Part shown: positions 31,778 through 39,762 of the stretch, in pieces
Position numbering within the stretch: the stretch's first letter is position 1
How the letters are laid out: each line of letters starts with the position of its first letter
Source of the DNA: Clostridia bacterium
Lineage (GTDB): Bacteria; Bacillota; Clostridia; Christensenellales; Borkfalkiaceae
Assembly: GCA_017465865.1 (NCBI GenBank)
Contig: JAFTVF010000012.1
Location: 26,608-90,607 of the forward strand
Reading direction: 5' to 3'
DNA: 64,000 nt
Position numbers and translations under genes: made by a program
The notes under the pieces: model-generated
The model's input: only the letters and a program-made list of their open reading frames with translations
Told to the model about the DNA's origin: nothing
Databases searched by the model: none

Positions 31778-32524
31778 ATGAAACCTTACGAACATATTCA
31801 AGAATTTTCAATCAAATACTGCGACGCGGATTTCAAGGACGAAATCAAACCTTCCGTGGTGCTTTCGCTGATGGAAGAAGTCGCTTGTGCAAGCGCGGAC
31901 GAGTTGGGTTTTGGCTACGCGTTCATAAAACCCCGTGGCTACGCTTTTATGGTATCGAATATTTACTGCGAGTTTTTGCGCCCCGTTAGGCTTGGGGAGA
32001 GGGTAAAGGTCAAAACTTGGCCCTTACCGCCCTCGCACGTTATTTTCGGCAGGGAATACCGATTTGTGTCCCAAGAGGACGAAACGCTGATCAACGCTTC
32101 TTCGCGCTGGTGTCTTGTGGATATGGCTTCGGGAAAGCTGGTGCAATCGAAAGTCATTGAAAATCAGGATTATTCGACGTATAACACGGCAAGAGCGATC
32201 GAGGACGTAAAATGGAAGATCCCCGCGTTTAAGCCTCAGGAAGCCGAATTGAAATTCCAAATGACGGTCGCGAACTCTGAATACGACCACAATATGCATG
32301 TCAACAACACCCGTTACGCGGATTATTGTTTCAACTGTTTTTCTATTGCGGAACTGTCCGAAAAGAAGTTAAAATCGTTCGGGATCTCTTACGTAAAACA
32401 GTGCCGAGAGGGGGGAATCTTGCGCTTTTACCGCAAACCCGATGAGAACGGCGGGTATCTCGTTCACGGTTTTAACGAAAACGGCGAAACCGTCGTGCAG
32501 TCGCGGATATGTTTCGAGGAATAA
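31778..32524 (+). CDS. Acyl-ACP thioesterase
   Basis: A 248-residue double hot-dog protein of the FatA/bacterial acyl-ACP thioesterase type, releasing fatty acids from acyl carrier protein. Visible are YCDADFKDEIKPSVVLSLMEEVA, GYAFMVSNIYCEFLRPVRLGERV, SSRWCLVDMASGKL and the second-domain NSEYDHNMHVNNTRYADYCFNCF, which holds the Asn/His active-site region. ATG 31778 gives the expected N-terminus but has no ribosome site and abuts the promoter (leaderless). An upstream ATG at 31697 with AAGGA is an alternative; it would add 27 odd residues. argJ follows after 3 bp. Confidence 0.85.
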   Translation: MKPYEHIQEFSIKYCDADFKDEIKPSVVLSLMEEVACASADELGFGYAFIKPRGYAFMVSNIYCEFLRPVRLGERVKVKTWPLPPSHVIFGREYRFVSQEDETLINASSRWCLVDMASGKLVQSKVIENQDYSTYNTARAIEDVKWKIPAFKPQEAELKFQMTVANSEYDHNMHVNNTRYADYCFNCFSIAELSEKKLKSFGISYVKQCREGGILRFYRKPDENGGYLVHGFNENGETVVQSRICFEE

Positions 32525-32527
32525 AAA

Positions 32528-33736
32528 ATGAGAAAGAACGGCGTCAACAGACAACTCCGTCCCGTAGAGGGCGGCGTTTGCGCGGTAACGGGTTTTAAGG
32601 CAAACGGAATATCCTGCGGTATTAAAGAAAACGGCAGGGAAGACCTTGCTTTGATCGTCGCGGAAAAACGCTGTCCCACGGCTTGCGTATATTCGACCTG
32701 CGAGCGGCAGGGCGCGCCCGTCGTTATTACCAAAAAGCATTTGAAAAACGGGCACGCGCAAGCCGTGCTCGTCAACGGCGGGGTTGCGAACGTCTATTCT
32801 AAGGACGGGGAACGGCTTGCGGAAACCGCCTGTCGGTTGGTTGAAAAATACGTCGGTGTGTCCAAGGAAGATACCGTAATCGCCTCCACGGGCAAAATCG
32901 GTAAAAAATTAGATATATCCTGCTTTGAGAAAGGCATAAAATCCCTTGGCAACGCATTATCAGCAACGCAAGAGGGAAGTATGGCGGTCGTTTCCGCGAT
33001 AAAAGGCGAGGACGGCACGGCAAAGCATTGCGCGTATGCGTTTTCGCTCGGGGATTTCACGGGCAGGATCGGCGGGGTGTTCAAGGGCAGCTTGCACGGC
33101 AGTCCGAATATGGCGACGACGCTCGTGTTTTTGACGACGGACGTGAATATTTCCTCTGAAATGCTCTCGCGTGCGCTGTGCTCCGAAGTGAAAGAAACGC
33201 TGAATATGCTGCAAATGGGCGATACGCAGTCCCCCAACGATACCGTTTGTATTATGGCAAACGGGGCTTTGGGAAATTGCCGTATCGACCGTGCGGATAC
33301 CGAATATAAAAAATTCACTCTTGCGCTTCGCGGCGTGCTTACCGAAATTTGCAAAGAGATCGTAAAAGCGGACGGCGAAAAAACGCTCTGCTGCAAAGTA
33401 ACGGGCGCGAGATCTAAACAGACCGCCCGAACGATCGCAAAAACGGTAGTCGGCTTACAAGGTCTGAAAACCGCGGTGGAACAAGGCGAAACGGGCGTGG
33501 AAAGCATCGTTTACGCGGTAACGGACTGTGCGGGCGGTGCGGATATTGCAAAATTACGCGTTGCGTTCTCGTCTGCGGGCGGAGAAGTAACGGTGTTTGA
33601 CGAGGGGATCGCGCTAAATTGCGCAAAAGACACGCTAAAACGGGTTTTTTCGGCGGAAGAGCTGGAAGTTCGTATCGACGCGGGCGAGGGGAATTACGCC
33701 TCGGTCGGGTTCGGGCGCGCGGGGCGCGGTGGATAA
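32528..33736 (+). CDS. argJ: Glutamate N-acetyltransferase/ornithine acetyltransferase (ArgJ)
   Basis: A 402-residue ArgJ-family protein. ArgJ transfers acetyl from acetylornithine to glutamate in arginine synthesis and self-cleaves before a Thr. The cleavage/active-site region reads GSPNMATTLVFLTTDVNIS (usual form HPNMATMLAF-TTD), keeping the nucleophilic Thr. Also seen: GFKANGISCGIKENGREDLAL, VNGGVANVYS, ASTGKIGKKLD, and MGDTQSPNDTVCIMANG. The C-terminus (GEGNYASVGFGRAGRGG) lacks the usual DYV-INADYRT ending. No other arg genes adjoin, but carA is the next gene; carbamoyl phosphate also feeds arginine. Confidence 0.88.
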   Translation: MRKNGVNRQLRPVEGGVCAVTGFKANGISCGIKENGREDLALIVAEKRCPTACVYSTCERQGAPVVITKKHLKNGHAQAVLVNGGVANVYSKDGERLAETACRLVEKYVGVSKEDTVIASTGKIGKKLDISCFEKGIKSLGNALSATQEGSMAVVSAIKGEDGTAKHCAYAFSLGDFTGRIGGVFKGSLHGSPNMATTLVFLTTDVNISSEMLSRALCSEVKETLNMLQMGDTQSPNDTVCIMANGALGNCRIDRADTEYKKFTLALRGVLTEICKEIVKADGEKTLCCKVTGARSKQTARTIAKTVVGLQGLKTAVEQGETGVESIVYAVTDCAGGADIAKLRVAFSSAGGEVTVFDEGIALNCAKDTLKRVFSAEELEVRIDAGEGNYASVGFGRAGRGG

Positions 33737-33789
33737 CCGATAACTTATAAAAAATTTTAATTTTCCTTAGCAAACGACCGCGAGAAGAG

Positions 33790-33818
33790 TTGACAAACGC
33801 AAACGCGGGTGCTATAAT
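33790..33818 (+). promoter_or_regulatory. Consensus sigma-A promoter of the carA leader
   Basis: TTGACA at 33790-33795 and TATAAT at 33813-33818 with 17-bp spacing and TGC before the -10: the strongest promoter in the window. Confidence 0.88.
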
Positions 33819-33841
33819 ATATAGAAATAAACGGGTGTACT

Positions 33842-33973
33842 ATGTTTCTAATGAATACGATCGAAAATATGAAAAAGACAGGCGCAGACCGCGACGAGAT
33901 GTCCGAGGGCATGGTTGGCGGTGCTATTCGTCTTTCCCATTTTCCAAACCGTTTGATTGATAAAAGAGGCTGA
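33842..33973 (+). CDS. Small leader ORF before carA (43 residues)
   Basis: ATG 33842 opens a 43-codon frame beginning MFLMNTIENMKKTGADRDEM and ending in TGA at 33971-33973. GGGTG sits 7-8 bp upstream as a weak ribosome site. The stop codon lies inside the left arm of the following terminator. I do not recognise the peptide; its six Arg/His-rich positions are scattered, not a run. It may be a real attenuator peptide or chance; spacing from the promoter (about 17 nt of leader) is compatible with translation. Confidence 0.4.
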   Translation: MFLMNTIENMKKTGADRDEMSEGMVGGAIRLSHFPNRLIDKRG

Positions 33974-33997
33974 TTTTTGAAATCAGCCTCATTTTTT
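33966..33997 (+). terminator. Terminator in the carA leader (possible attenuator)
   Basis: GAGGCTGATTT (33966-33976) pairs with AAATCAGCCTC (33980-33990), 3-nt loop, then ATTTTTT. It lies between the consensus promoter and carA, so carA must depend on read-through or on an unseen promoter. Confidence 0.85.
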
Positions 33998-34038
33998 GAA
34001 AATGACAAGATAAAAACTATCATAAATAGAGGATGCTT

Positions 34039-35121
34039 ATGAAAAAGAAAAAGGTTTATTTGACGTTACAAAACGGCAAGGTGTTCCAAGGCTATGCCTT
34101 TGGCGCAGACGGCGAAATCACGGGCGAGCTCGTGTTTTCGACGGGTATGGTCGGGTACGTGGAAACGCTCACCGATCCGTCTAATTACGGTCAGATCGTC
34201 GTACAGACGTTCCCGCTTATCGGTAATTACGGCGTTGTCCGTTCGGACGCGGAGAGCGAAAAAGCATGGGTTTCCGCGTACGTCGTACGCGAGGTGTGCG
34301 AAGCTCCGTCTAATTTCCGCGCGGAGACCGATTTGGATACCTACCTCAAAGAACAAAACGTGATCGGTATCTACGGCGTGGACACCCGCGAGCTTACGAA
34401 AATCCTGCGCGAGGAAGGCGCAATGAACGCGCGGATCAGCGTTAAACCCTTGAAAGACGAGGAAATCAAAGCGATTGCCGCTTACGAGATCAAAGACGCG
34501 GTAAAAGCCGTCGCAACCGAAAAGAAAGGCTATTTTGCCGCGGAAAACGCGGAATATACCGTTGCGCTTTGGAGTTTCGGCGCAAAGAACAGCACGGTAG
34601 CAAGTCTGCTTGCAAGGGGCTGTAACGTAATCGATATGCCGTATACGGCTACCGCGGAAGAAATCCTTGCAACGGGCGCGGACGGCGTTATCATCTCGGA
34701 CGGACCTGGTAATCCTAATGAAAATCAAGCGGCGGTTGAAGAAGTGAAAAAGCTGCTTGGTAAAATCCCCGTGCTCGGCGTGGGTCTTGGGCATCAACTG
34801 GTTGCGCTTGCAATGGGCGCGGAAGTGAAAAAACAAAAATACGGTCATCGCGGCGGAAATCAGCCCGTCAAATGCCTGAAATGCGGTAAGGTATATATTT
34901 CGTCGCAGAACCACGGCTACGAAGTCCTTTCCGATACGGTGAAACAAGGCGAGGTCCGTTTCGTCAACGTCAACGATAATTCCTGCGAGGGGATCGTATA
35001 CGAGGAACTGAACGCGTTCACGACCCAGTTCGCGCCCGAATCCTGCGACGCGGGGAATACGGAAAACCCCTTGTACAAGAAATTCTTTACGCTTATGAAA
35101 AAGGAGAACGAAAATGCCTAA
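34039..35121 (+). CDS. carA: Carbamoyl-phosphate synthase small subunit, glutaminase residues missing
   Basis: A 360-residue CarA. ATG 34039 is preferred over ATG 34033 because AGAGG then has proper spacing. The N-terminal domain is typical (LVFSTGMVGYVETLTDPSNYGQIVV, GVDTRELTKILRE). In the class I glutamine amidotransferase domain the nucleophile motif normally GxCLGHQ reads GVGLGHQL (Gly249, codon 34783-34785), and the catalytic His of QFHPEA is Ala (QFAPES, Ala332, codon 35032-35034); the Glu is kept. By analogy with animal CPS I, which lost its Cys, the synthase may use free ammonia. The frame is intact and overlaps carB by 8 bp. Confidence 0.92.
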   Translation: MKKKKVYLTLQNGKVFQGYAFGADGEITGELVFSTGMVGYVETLTDPSNYGQIVVQTFPLIGNYGVVRSDAESEKAWVSAYVVREVCEAPSNFRAETDLDTYLKEQNVIGIYGVDTRELTKILREEGAMNARISVKPLKDEEIKAIAAYEIKDAVKAVATEKKGYFAAENAEYTVALWSFGAKNSTVASLLARGCNVIDMPYTATAEEILATGADGVIISDGPGNPNENQAAVEEVKKLLGKIPVLGVGLGHQLVALAMGAEVKKQKYGHRGGNQPVKCLKCGKVYISSQNHGYEVLSDTVKQGEVRFVNVNDNSCEGIVYEELNAFTTQFAPESCDAGNTENPLYKKFFTLMKKENENA

Positions 35122-38100
35122 AAGAAGTGATATTAAGAAAGTTTTGGTGATCGGCTCCGGTCCTATCGTGATCGGACAAGCCGCGGAGTTCGACTACGCG
35201 GGCGCGCAGGCTTGCCGTGTTATGAAGAGCGAGGGGGTCAACGTAGTGCTTTGCAACTCCAACCCCGCGACGATCATGACGGACAGCGCGCTTGCCGACG
35301 AGATCTATCTCGAACCGCTCACGGAAGAGAGCTTAAAGCGTATCATTATCAAAGAAAAGCCTGACAGCTTGCTGGCTTCGCTCGGCGGACAAACGGGTCT
35401 TACGATGGGCTGTAAGCTCGCGAAATCGGGTTTCCTCGATAAGCACGGCGTAAAACTCATCGGTACGAAGCTCGACGCGATCGACCGTTCGGAGGACCGC
35501 GAACTGTTCAAGGAAACGATGGAAAAGATCAACCAGCCTTGCGTGCCCTCGGACATCGCGTATACGGTAGAGGAATGCGTTTCCATCGCAAACCGTCTCG
35601 GTTATCCCGTGATCATTCGTCCCGCGTACACCCTCGGCGGCGCGGGCGGCGGCGTTGCGTATAACGAAGAGGAGCTGCGCCTGATTTCCCATAACGGCTT
35701 GATGCTTTCTCCTATTACGCAGGTTCTCATCGAGAAATATATCGCGGGTTGGAAAGAGATCGAATTCGAAGTCATCCGCGACCGCAACGGGAATTGTCTT
35801 ACCGTCTGCTCGATGGAAAACGTAGACCCCGTCGGTATCCACACGGGCGACTCTATCGTCGTCGCGCCTGCGGTTACTCTTTCCACCAAAGAATACAATA
35901 TGCTCCGCTCGGCGGCGCTTGCGATTATTACGGAGCTGGGTATCGAGGGCGGCTGTAACGTACAGTTTGCGCTCAACCCCGATTCGTTTGAATATTCGGT
36001 AATCGAAGTAAACCCGCGCGTCAGCCGTTCTTCGGCGCTCGCCTCCAAGGCAACGGGCTTCCCGATCGCAAAAGTAACCTCGAAGATCGCGCTCGGCTAT
36101 ACGCTGGACGAGATCGTCAACGACGTTACGGGCAACACCTACGCTTGTTTCGAGCCGACGATCGACTATCTCGTCGTCAAAATGCCGAAATGGCCGTTTG
36201 ATAAATTCCTGTACGCAAAGCGTGAGCTGGGTACGAGAATGAAAGCGACGGGCGAGGTTATGTCCATCGGCACGTCCTTTGAAATGGCGATGATGAAAGC
36301 GGTGCGCGGCGCGGAAATTTCCACGAGTACCTTTAATTATAAGAAGTTTCTCCATTCCACGAAAGAGGAGCTTTTGGCGAAACTTCCCGAAAAGACGGAC
36401 GAACGTATCTTCGTCGTATACGCGGCGCTTAAAAAAGGCGTTTCGGTAGACGAGGTATTTAATATCACCAAGATCGACCGTTGGTTCTTGAACAAGTTCA
36501 TGAACCTGATCCGTTACGAAGAACGTCTTGCAAGCGGTGAAAAGCTCACGCGCGAGCTGTACGAGGAGGGGAAACGCCTCGGGTATCTGGATAAGGATAT
36601 TGCGGCGTTTAGCGGTCAGAAGATCCCGTACCGCAAAAAGGTCGCCTATAAAATGGTAGACACCTGCGCGGCGGAATTCCCTGCAAAGACCCCGTATTTC
36701 TACTCGACGTTCGACCCGCACGAACACGACGAAGCGAAGCCGTTCGTGGACAAGAGCGAGAAAAAGCGTATCGTCGTTATCGGTTCGGGGCCTATCCGTA
36801 TCGGTCAGGGTATCGAATTCGACTATTCTTCCGTACACTGCGTATGGACGTTGAAAGAACTCGGCTATGAAGTCGTCATCATCAACAACAACCCCGAAAC
36901 GGTATCCACCGACTTCGATACGGCGGACAGACTGTATTTCGAGCCTTTAACGCCCGAGGACGTACAGCACGTACTCGACGTGGAAAAGCCTTACGGCGTT
37001 ATCATCACGTTCGGCGGTCAAACGGCAATCCATCTTTGCTCGTATTTCGCAACGCACGGTATCCGAATTTTGGGTACTTCGGCGGACAGCGTAGACGCGG
37101 CGGAGGACAGAGAGCGTTTTGAGGCGTTGCTTGAAAAATACTCGATCCCCCGTCCGAAAGCGATTACGGTTATGACGAAAGACGAAGCGCTGGCGGCGGC
37201 GGAGAAACTCGAATATCCCGTACTGCTTAGACCCTCGTACGTTATCGGCGGTCAGAACATGACGATCGCGTTCACACAGGAAGACGTTTGCAGATATATG
37301 GACGTCATTTTGGCGCAGGGCATCGAAAACCCCGTGCTTTGCGATAAATACCTTATGGGTACGGAGCTGGAAGTAGACGCGATTTCCGACGGAAAGGACG
37401 TGCTCATTCCCGGTATCATGCAGCATATCGAGCGTACGGGTATCCACTCGGGCGACTCGATCGCGGTATACCCCCCGTACAACCTCGACGACGTAATGTT
37501 AGAGCGTATCATCGAGGTTTCCACGCAGCTCGCTTTGGAATTGAAAACGAAAGGTCTGATCAATATCCAGTACCTGATCTATCGCGGACAGCTGTACGTT
37601 ATCGAGGTGAATCCCCGTGCGTCGCGTACCGTGCCGTATATCTCCAAGGTAACGGGCGTGCCGATGGTAGAGCTTGCAACCAAGATTATCGTGGGCGCGA
37701 AACTGAAAAAACTCGGCTACGGCACGGGCTTGTACCCGTCCTCGCCGTACGTTGCGGTCAAAGTTCCCGTGTTCAGCTTTGAAAAGCTCAACGACGTCAA
37801 CTCCCAGCTCGGTCCGCAAATGAAATCGACGGGCGAAGTTCTGGGTATCGGCAAGACGATGGAAGAAGCGATGTTCAAAGGGCTTGTTTCCGCGGGCTTT
37901 AAGATGTGCCACCCGTCCGAGCGCAGACCTGTCGGCGTATATATGACGGTAAACGATCAGGACAAGCTCGACGTGCTTACGATCGCGAAGAAGTTCGGGG
38001 ATCTGGGCTGTACGATGTACGCGACGAAAGGCACGGCGAAAGTTATCGAGGATCTCGGCTTCGATTGTACGGTCGTGGAAAGACTGTCGGCGACGGATAC

Positions 38101-39172
38101 CGTCATTAAGCTGATGGACGAGGGAAAAATCGATTACGTCGTATACACGGGCAAGACGGATATGGAATCCATCAACGACTTCATTCGTCTGCACCATCAC
38201 GCGATTTTGCTCGGTATCACGGTGCTCACCGCGCTGGACACGGCAAACGCGCTTGCGGATATTATCGCTAGCCGTTTCACCGAGGACAATACCGAACTCG
38301 TCGATATCAACGCGTTGAGAAACGAAAAGCTCAAACTCAATTTTACGAAAATGCAGTCTTGCGGTAACGACTATATCGTATTCGACAACCGCGACGGCAA
38401 GATCACCTGCCCCGAATCGATCGCGGTAAACTACGTTCTGCCGCACTACGGTATCGGCGGCGACGGGATCGTGCTCATTGAAAATTCCGAGGTCGCGGAC
38501 GCGAAAATGCGTATTTTCAACAAGGACGGCAAAGAGGCGTCTACGGGCGGTAACGCGATTCGTTGTATCGGCAAATATCTCTATGAAAAGGGGATTATTT
38601 GCAAAAAAGACATGCTGATCGAAACGGCAACGGGCGTTTGCCCCGTCAAGGTGTTCTCCTTTGGCGGTAAGGTGAATTCCGCAAGCGTAAATCTCGGCAA
38701 AGCCGAGCTTGCGGGCGCGAAGATTCCTTGCGTATGGGACGAAGAGCAGATCGTCGGCAAAACGGTAAATATCGGCGGTTTGGAATATAAGATTACCCTC
38801 GTCAACGTTGGAAATCCTCACTGTATCGTATTCAGCGATAAGGTAGACGCGATCAACGTTTCGGCGATTGGACCTGAATTTGAAAACTGCGAATATTTCC
38901 CCGAGGGCATTAACACGGAATTTATCCGTATCGTCAACAAAGTAACAATCAAGATGCGCGTTTGGGAACGCGGCAGCGGTGAAACGTGGGCTTGCGGTAC
39001 GGGCGCTTGCGCGGCGGTCGTTGCGGCAGTGCTCGCGGGGTATTGCGAAAAGGATACCAACGTAACGGTCAAGCTCCGCGGCGGCGATCTGACGGTAAAC
39101 TATCATTCGGACGGAACAGTGGAATTGATGGGCAACGTCAAGACGGTATACGAAGGCACGTTGGAGATTTAA
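35114..39172 (+). CDS. carB-dapF: Fusion of carbamoyl-phosphate synthase large subunit and diaminopimelate epimerase-like domain
   Basis: A 1352-residue single ORF. Residues 1-1070 are a full CarB: two ATP-grasp halves starting at KKVLVIGSGPIVIGQAAEFDY and KRIVVIGSGPIRIGQGIEFDYS, then an MGS-like allosteric domain (VGVYMTVNDQDK, ATKGTAKVIEDLG). From residue 1075 a complete DapF follows without stop: NFTKMQSCGNDYIVFD, GIGGDGIVLIENS, MRIFNKDGKEASTGGNAIRC, NVGNPHCIVF, ERGSGETWACGTGACA. The first catalytic Cys (MCGN in DapF) is Gly1145 (codon 38546-38548); the second, Cys1294, is present. DapF makes meso-diaminopimelate for lysine and cell wall; whether this domain is active is doubtful. Confidence 0.93.
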   Translation: MPKRSDIKKVLVIGSGPIVIGQAAEFDYAGAQACRVMKSEGVNVVLCNSNPATIMTDSALADEIYLEPLTEESLKRIIIKEKPDSLLASLGGQTGLTMGCKLAKSGFLDKHGVKLIGTKLDAIDRSEDRELFKETMEKINQPCVPSDIAYTVEECVSIANRLGYPVIIRPAYTLGGAGGGVAYNEEELRLISHNGLMLSPITQVLIEKYIAGWKEIEFEVIRDRNGNCLTVCSMENVDPVGIHTGDSIVVAPAVTLSTKEYNMLRSAALAIITELGIEGGCNVQFALNPDSFEYSVIEVNPRVSRSSALASKATGFPIAKVTSKIALGYTLDEIVNDVTGNTYACFEPTIDYLVVKMPKWPFDKFLYAKRELGTRMKATGEVMSIGTSFEMAMMKAVRGAEISTSTFNYKKFLHSTKEELLAKLPEKTDERIFVVYAALKKGVSVDEVFNITKIDRWFLNKFMNLIRYEERLASGEKLTRELYEEGKRLGYLDKDIAAFSGQKIPYRKKVAYKMVDTCAAEFPAKTPYFYSTFDPHEHDEAKPFVDKSEKKRIVVIGSGPIRIGQGIEFDYSSVHCVWTLKELGYEVVIINNNPETVSTDFDTADRLYFEPLTPEDVQHVLDVEKPYGVIITFGGQTAIHLCSYFATHGIRILGTSADSVDAAEDRERFEALLEKYSIPRPKAITVMTKDEALAAAEKLEYPVLLRPSYVIGGQNMTIAFTQEDVCRYMDVILAQGIENPVLCDKYLMGTELEVDAISDGKDVLIPGIMQHIERTGIHSGDSIAVYPPYNLDDVMLERIIEVSTQLALELKTKGLINIQYLIYRGQLYVIEVNPRASRTVPYISKVTGVPMVELATKIIVGAKLKKLGYGTGLYPSSPYVAVKVPVFSFEKLNDVNSQLGPQMKSTGEVLGIGKTMEEAMFKGLVSAGFKMCHPSERRPVGVYMTVNDQDKLDVLTIAKKFGDLGCTMYATKGTAKVIEDLGFDCTVVERLSATDTVIKLMDEGKIDYVVYTGKTDMESINDFIRLHHHAILLGITVLTALDTANALADIIASRFTEDNTELVDINALRNEKLKLNFTKMQSCGNDYIVFDNRDGKITCPESIAVNYVLPHYGIGGDGIVLIENSEVADAKMRIFNKDGKEASTGGNAIRCIGKYLYEKGIICKKDMLIETATGVCPVKVFSFGGKVNSASVNLGKAELAGAKIPCVWDEEQIVGKTVNIGGLEYKITLVNVGNPHCIVFSDKVDAINVSAIGPEFENCEYFPEGINTEFIRIVNKVTIKMRVWERGSGETWACGTGACAAVVAAVLAGYCEKDTNVTVKLRGGDLTVNYHSDGTVELMGNVKTVYEGTLEI

Positions 39173-39177
39173 CGATT

Positions 39178-39762
39178 ATGGACATTTTTTACGAGGAAAG
39201 CTCCATAGCGCAAAACGCGGCTTCGGGCGCGAGAAAATATCAAATTTTGAATATTTTATCGCAAGTATTTTTATGGATCGGGATATTGATGATCTTTATC
39301 GCGTTCATGTTGCCGTTTAACGTATTGATATTCTGGTTTATCAACGTAGCGATGTTTTTTGCGATTTGGTTTGTGCTCAGAAGATGGAAAATGAATTTCA
39401 ACGTCAGTTACGACTACTGTTTCGTGTCGGGTGAATTGCGTATTTCCAAAGTCGTCAATATTAACCGCAGAAAGCTGGTGGCTCGGTTTACGACGGAGGA
39501 AATGATCCAAATCGGGGATATCGACAATCCCTCGTTCGAGCGTTTCCGCTCCGACCCGACCTCGAAAACGGTCATTTGCACCTCGAACGTAGAAGCGACG
39601 GACGGGAAATTCTTTATGTATATTCTTGCGGAGTACAACGGTAAAAAGCTGTTCGTTTTGGAATGCCGTGAAGAGCTTTTGATGCACATTTTGAAATTTG
39701 CAAAACGCGGCACGCTGGAAAGCGACTACGTCATGCAAGAGAAAAAGAAGAACAGAGTATGA
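39178..39762 (+). CDS. Small membrane protein of unknown function
   Basis: A 194-residue protein starting 5 bp after carB-dapF. The N-terminal half has two hydrophobic segments (ILSQVFLWIGILMIFIAFM and VLIFWFINVAMFFAIWFVL) ending in basic RRWKMN; the C-terminal ~110 residues are soluble and strand-rich (YDYCFVSGELRISKVVNINRR, TVICTSNVEATDGKFFMYI), as in PH-like or DUF membrane proteins of Clostridia. I cannot name a function. It overlaps the cysteine desulfurase start by 4 bp (ATGA), which suggests co-expression with it and thiI. Confidence 0.7.
   Translation: MDIFYEESSIAQNAASGARKYQILNILSQVFLWIGILMIFIAFMLPFNVLIFWFINVAMFFAIWFVLRRWKMNFNVSYDYCFVSGELRISKVVNINRRKLVARFTTEEMIQIGDIDNPSFERFRSDPTSKTVICTSNVEATDGKFFMYILAEYNGKKLFVLECREELLMHILKFAKRGTLESDYVMQEKKKNRV

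Noticed and set aside
33819-33997. PyrR-binding attenuator before carA
   Set aside because: AGAGGCTGA resembles part of a PyrR loop, but the flanking consensus and the antiterminator are missing; the match lies within the terminator stem.
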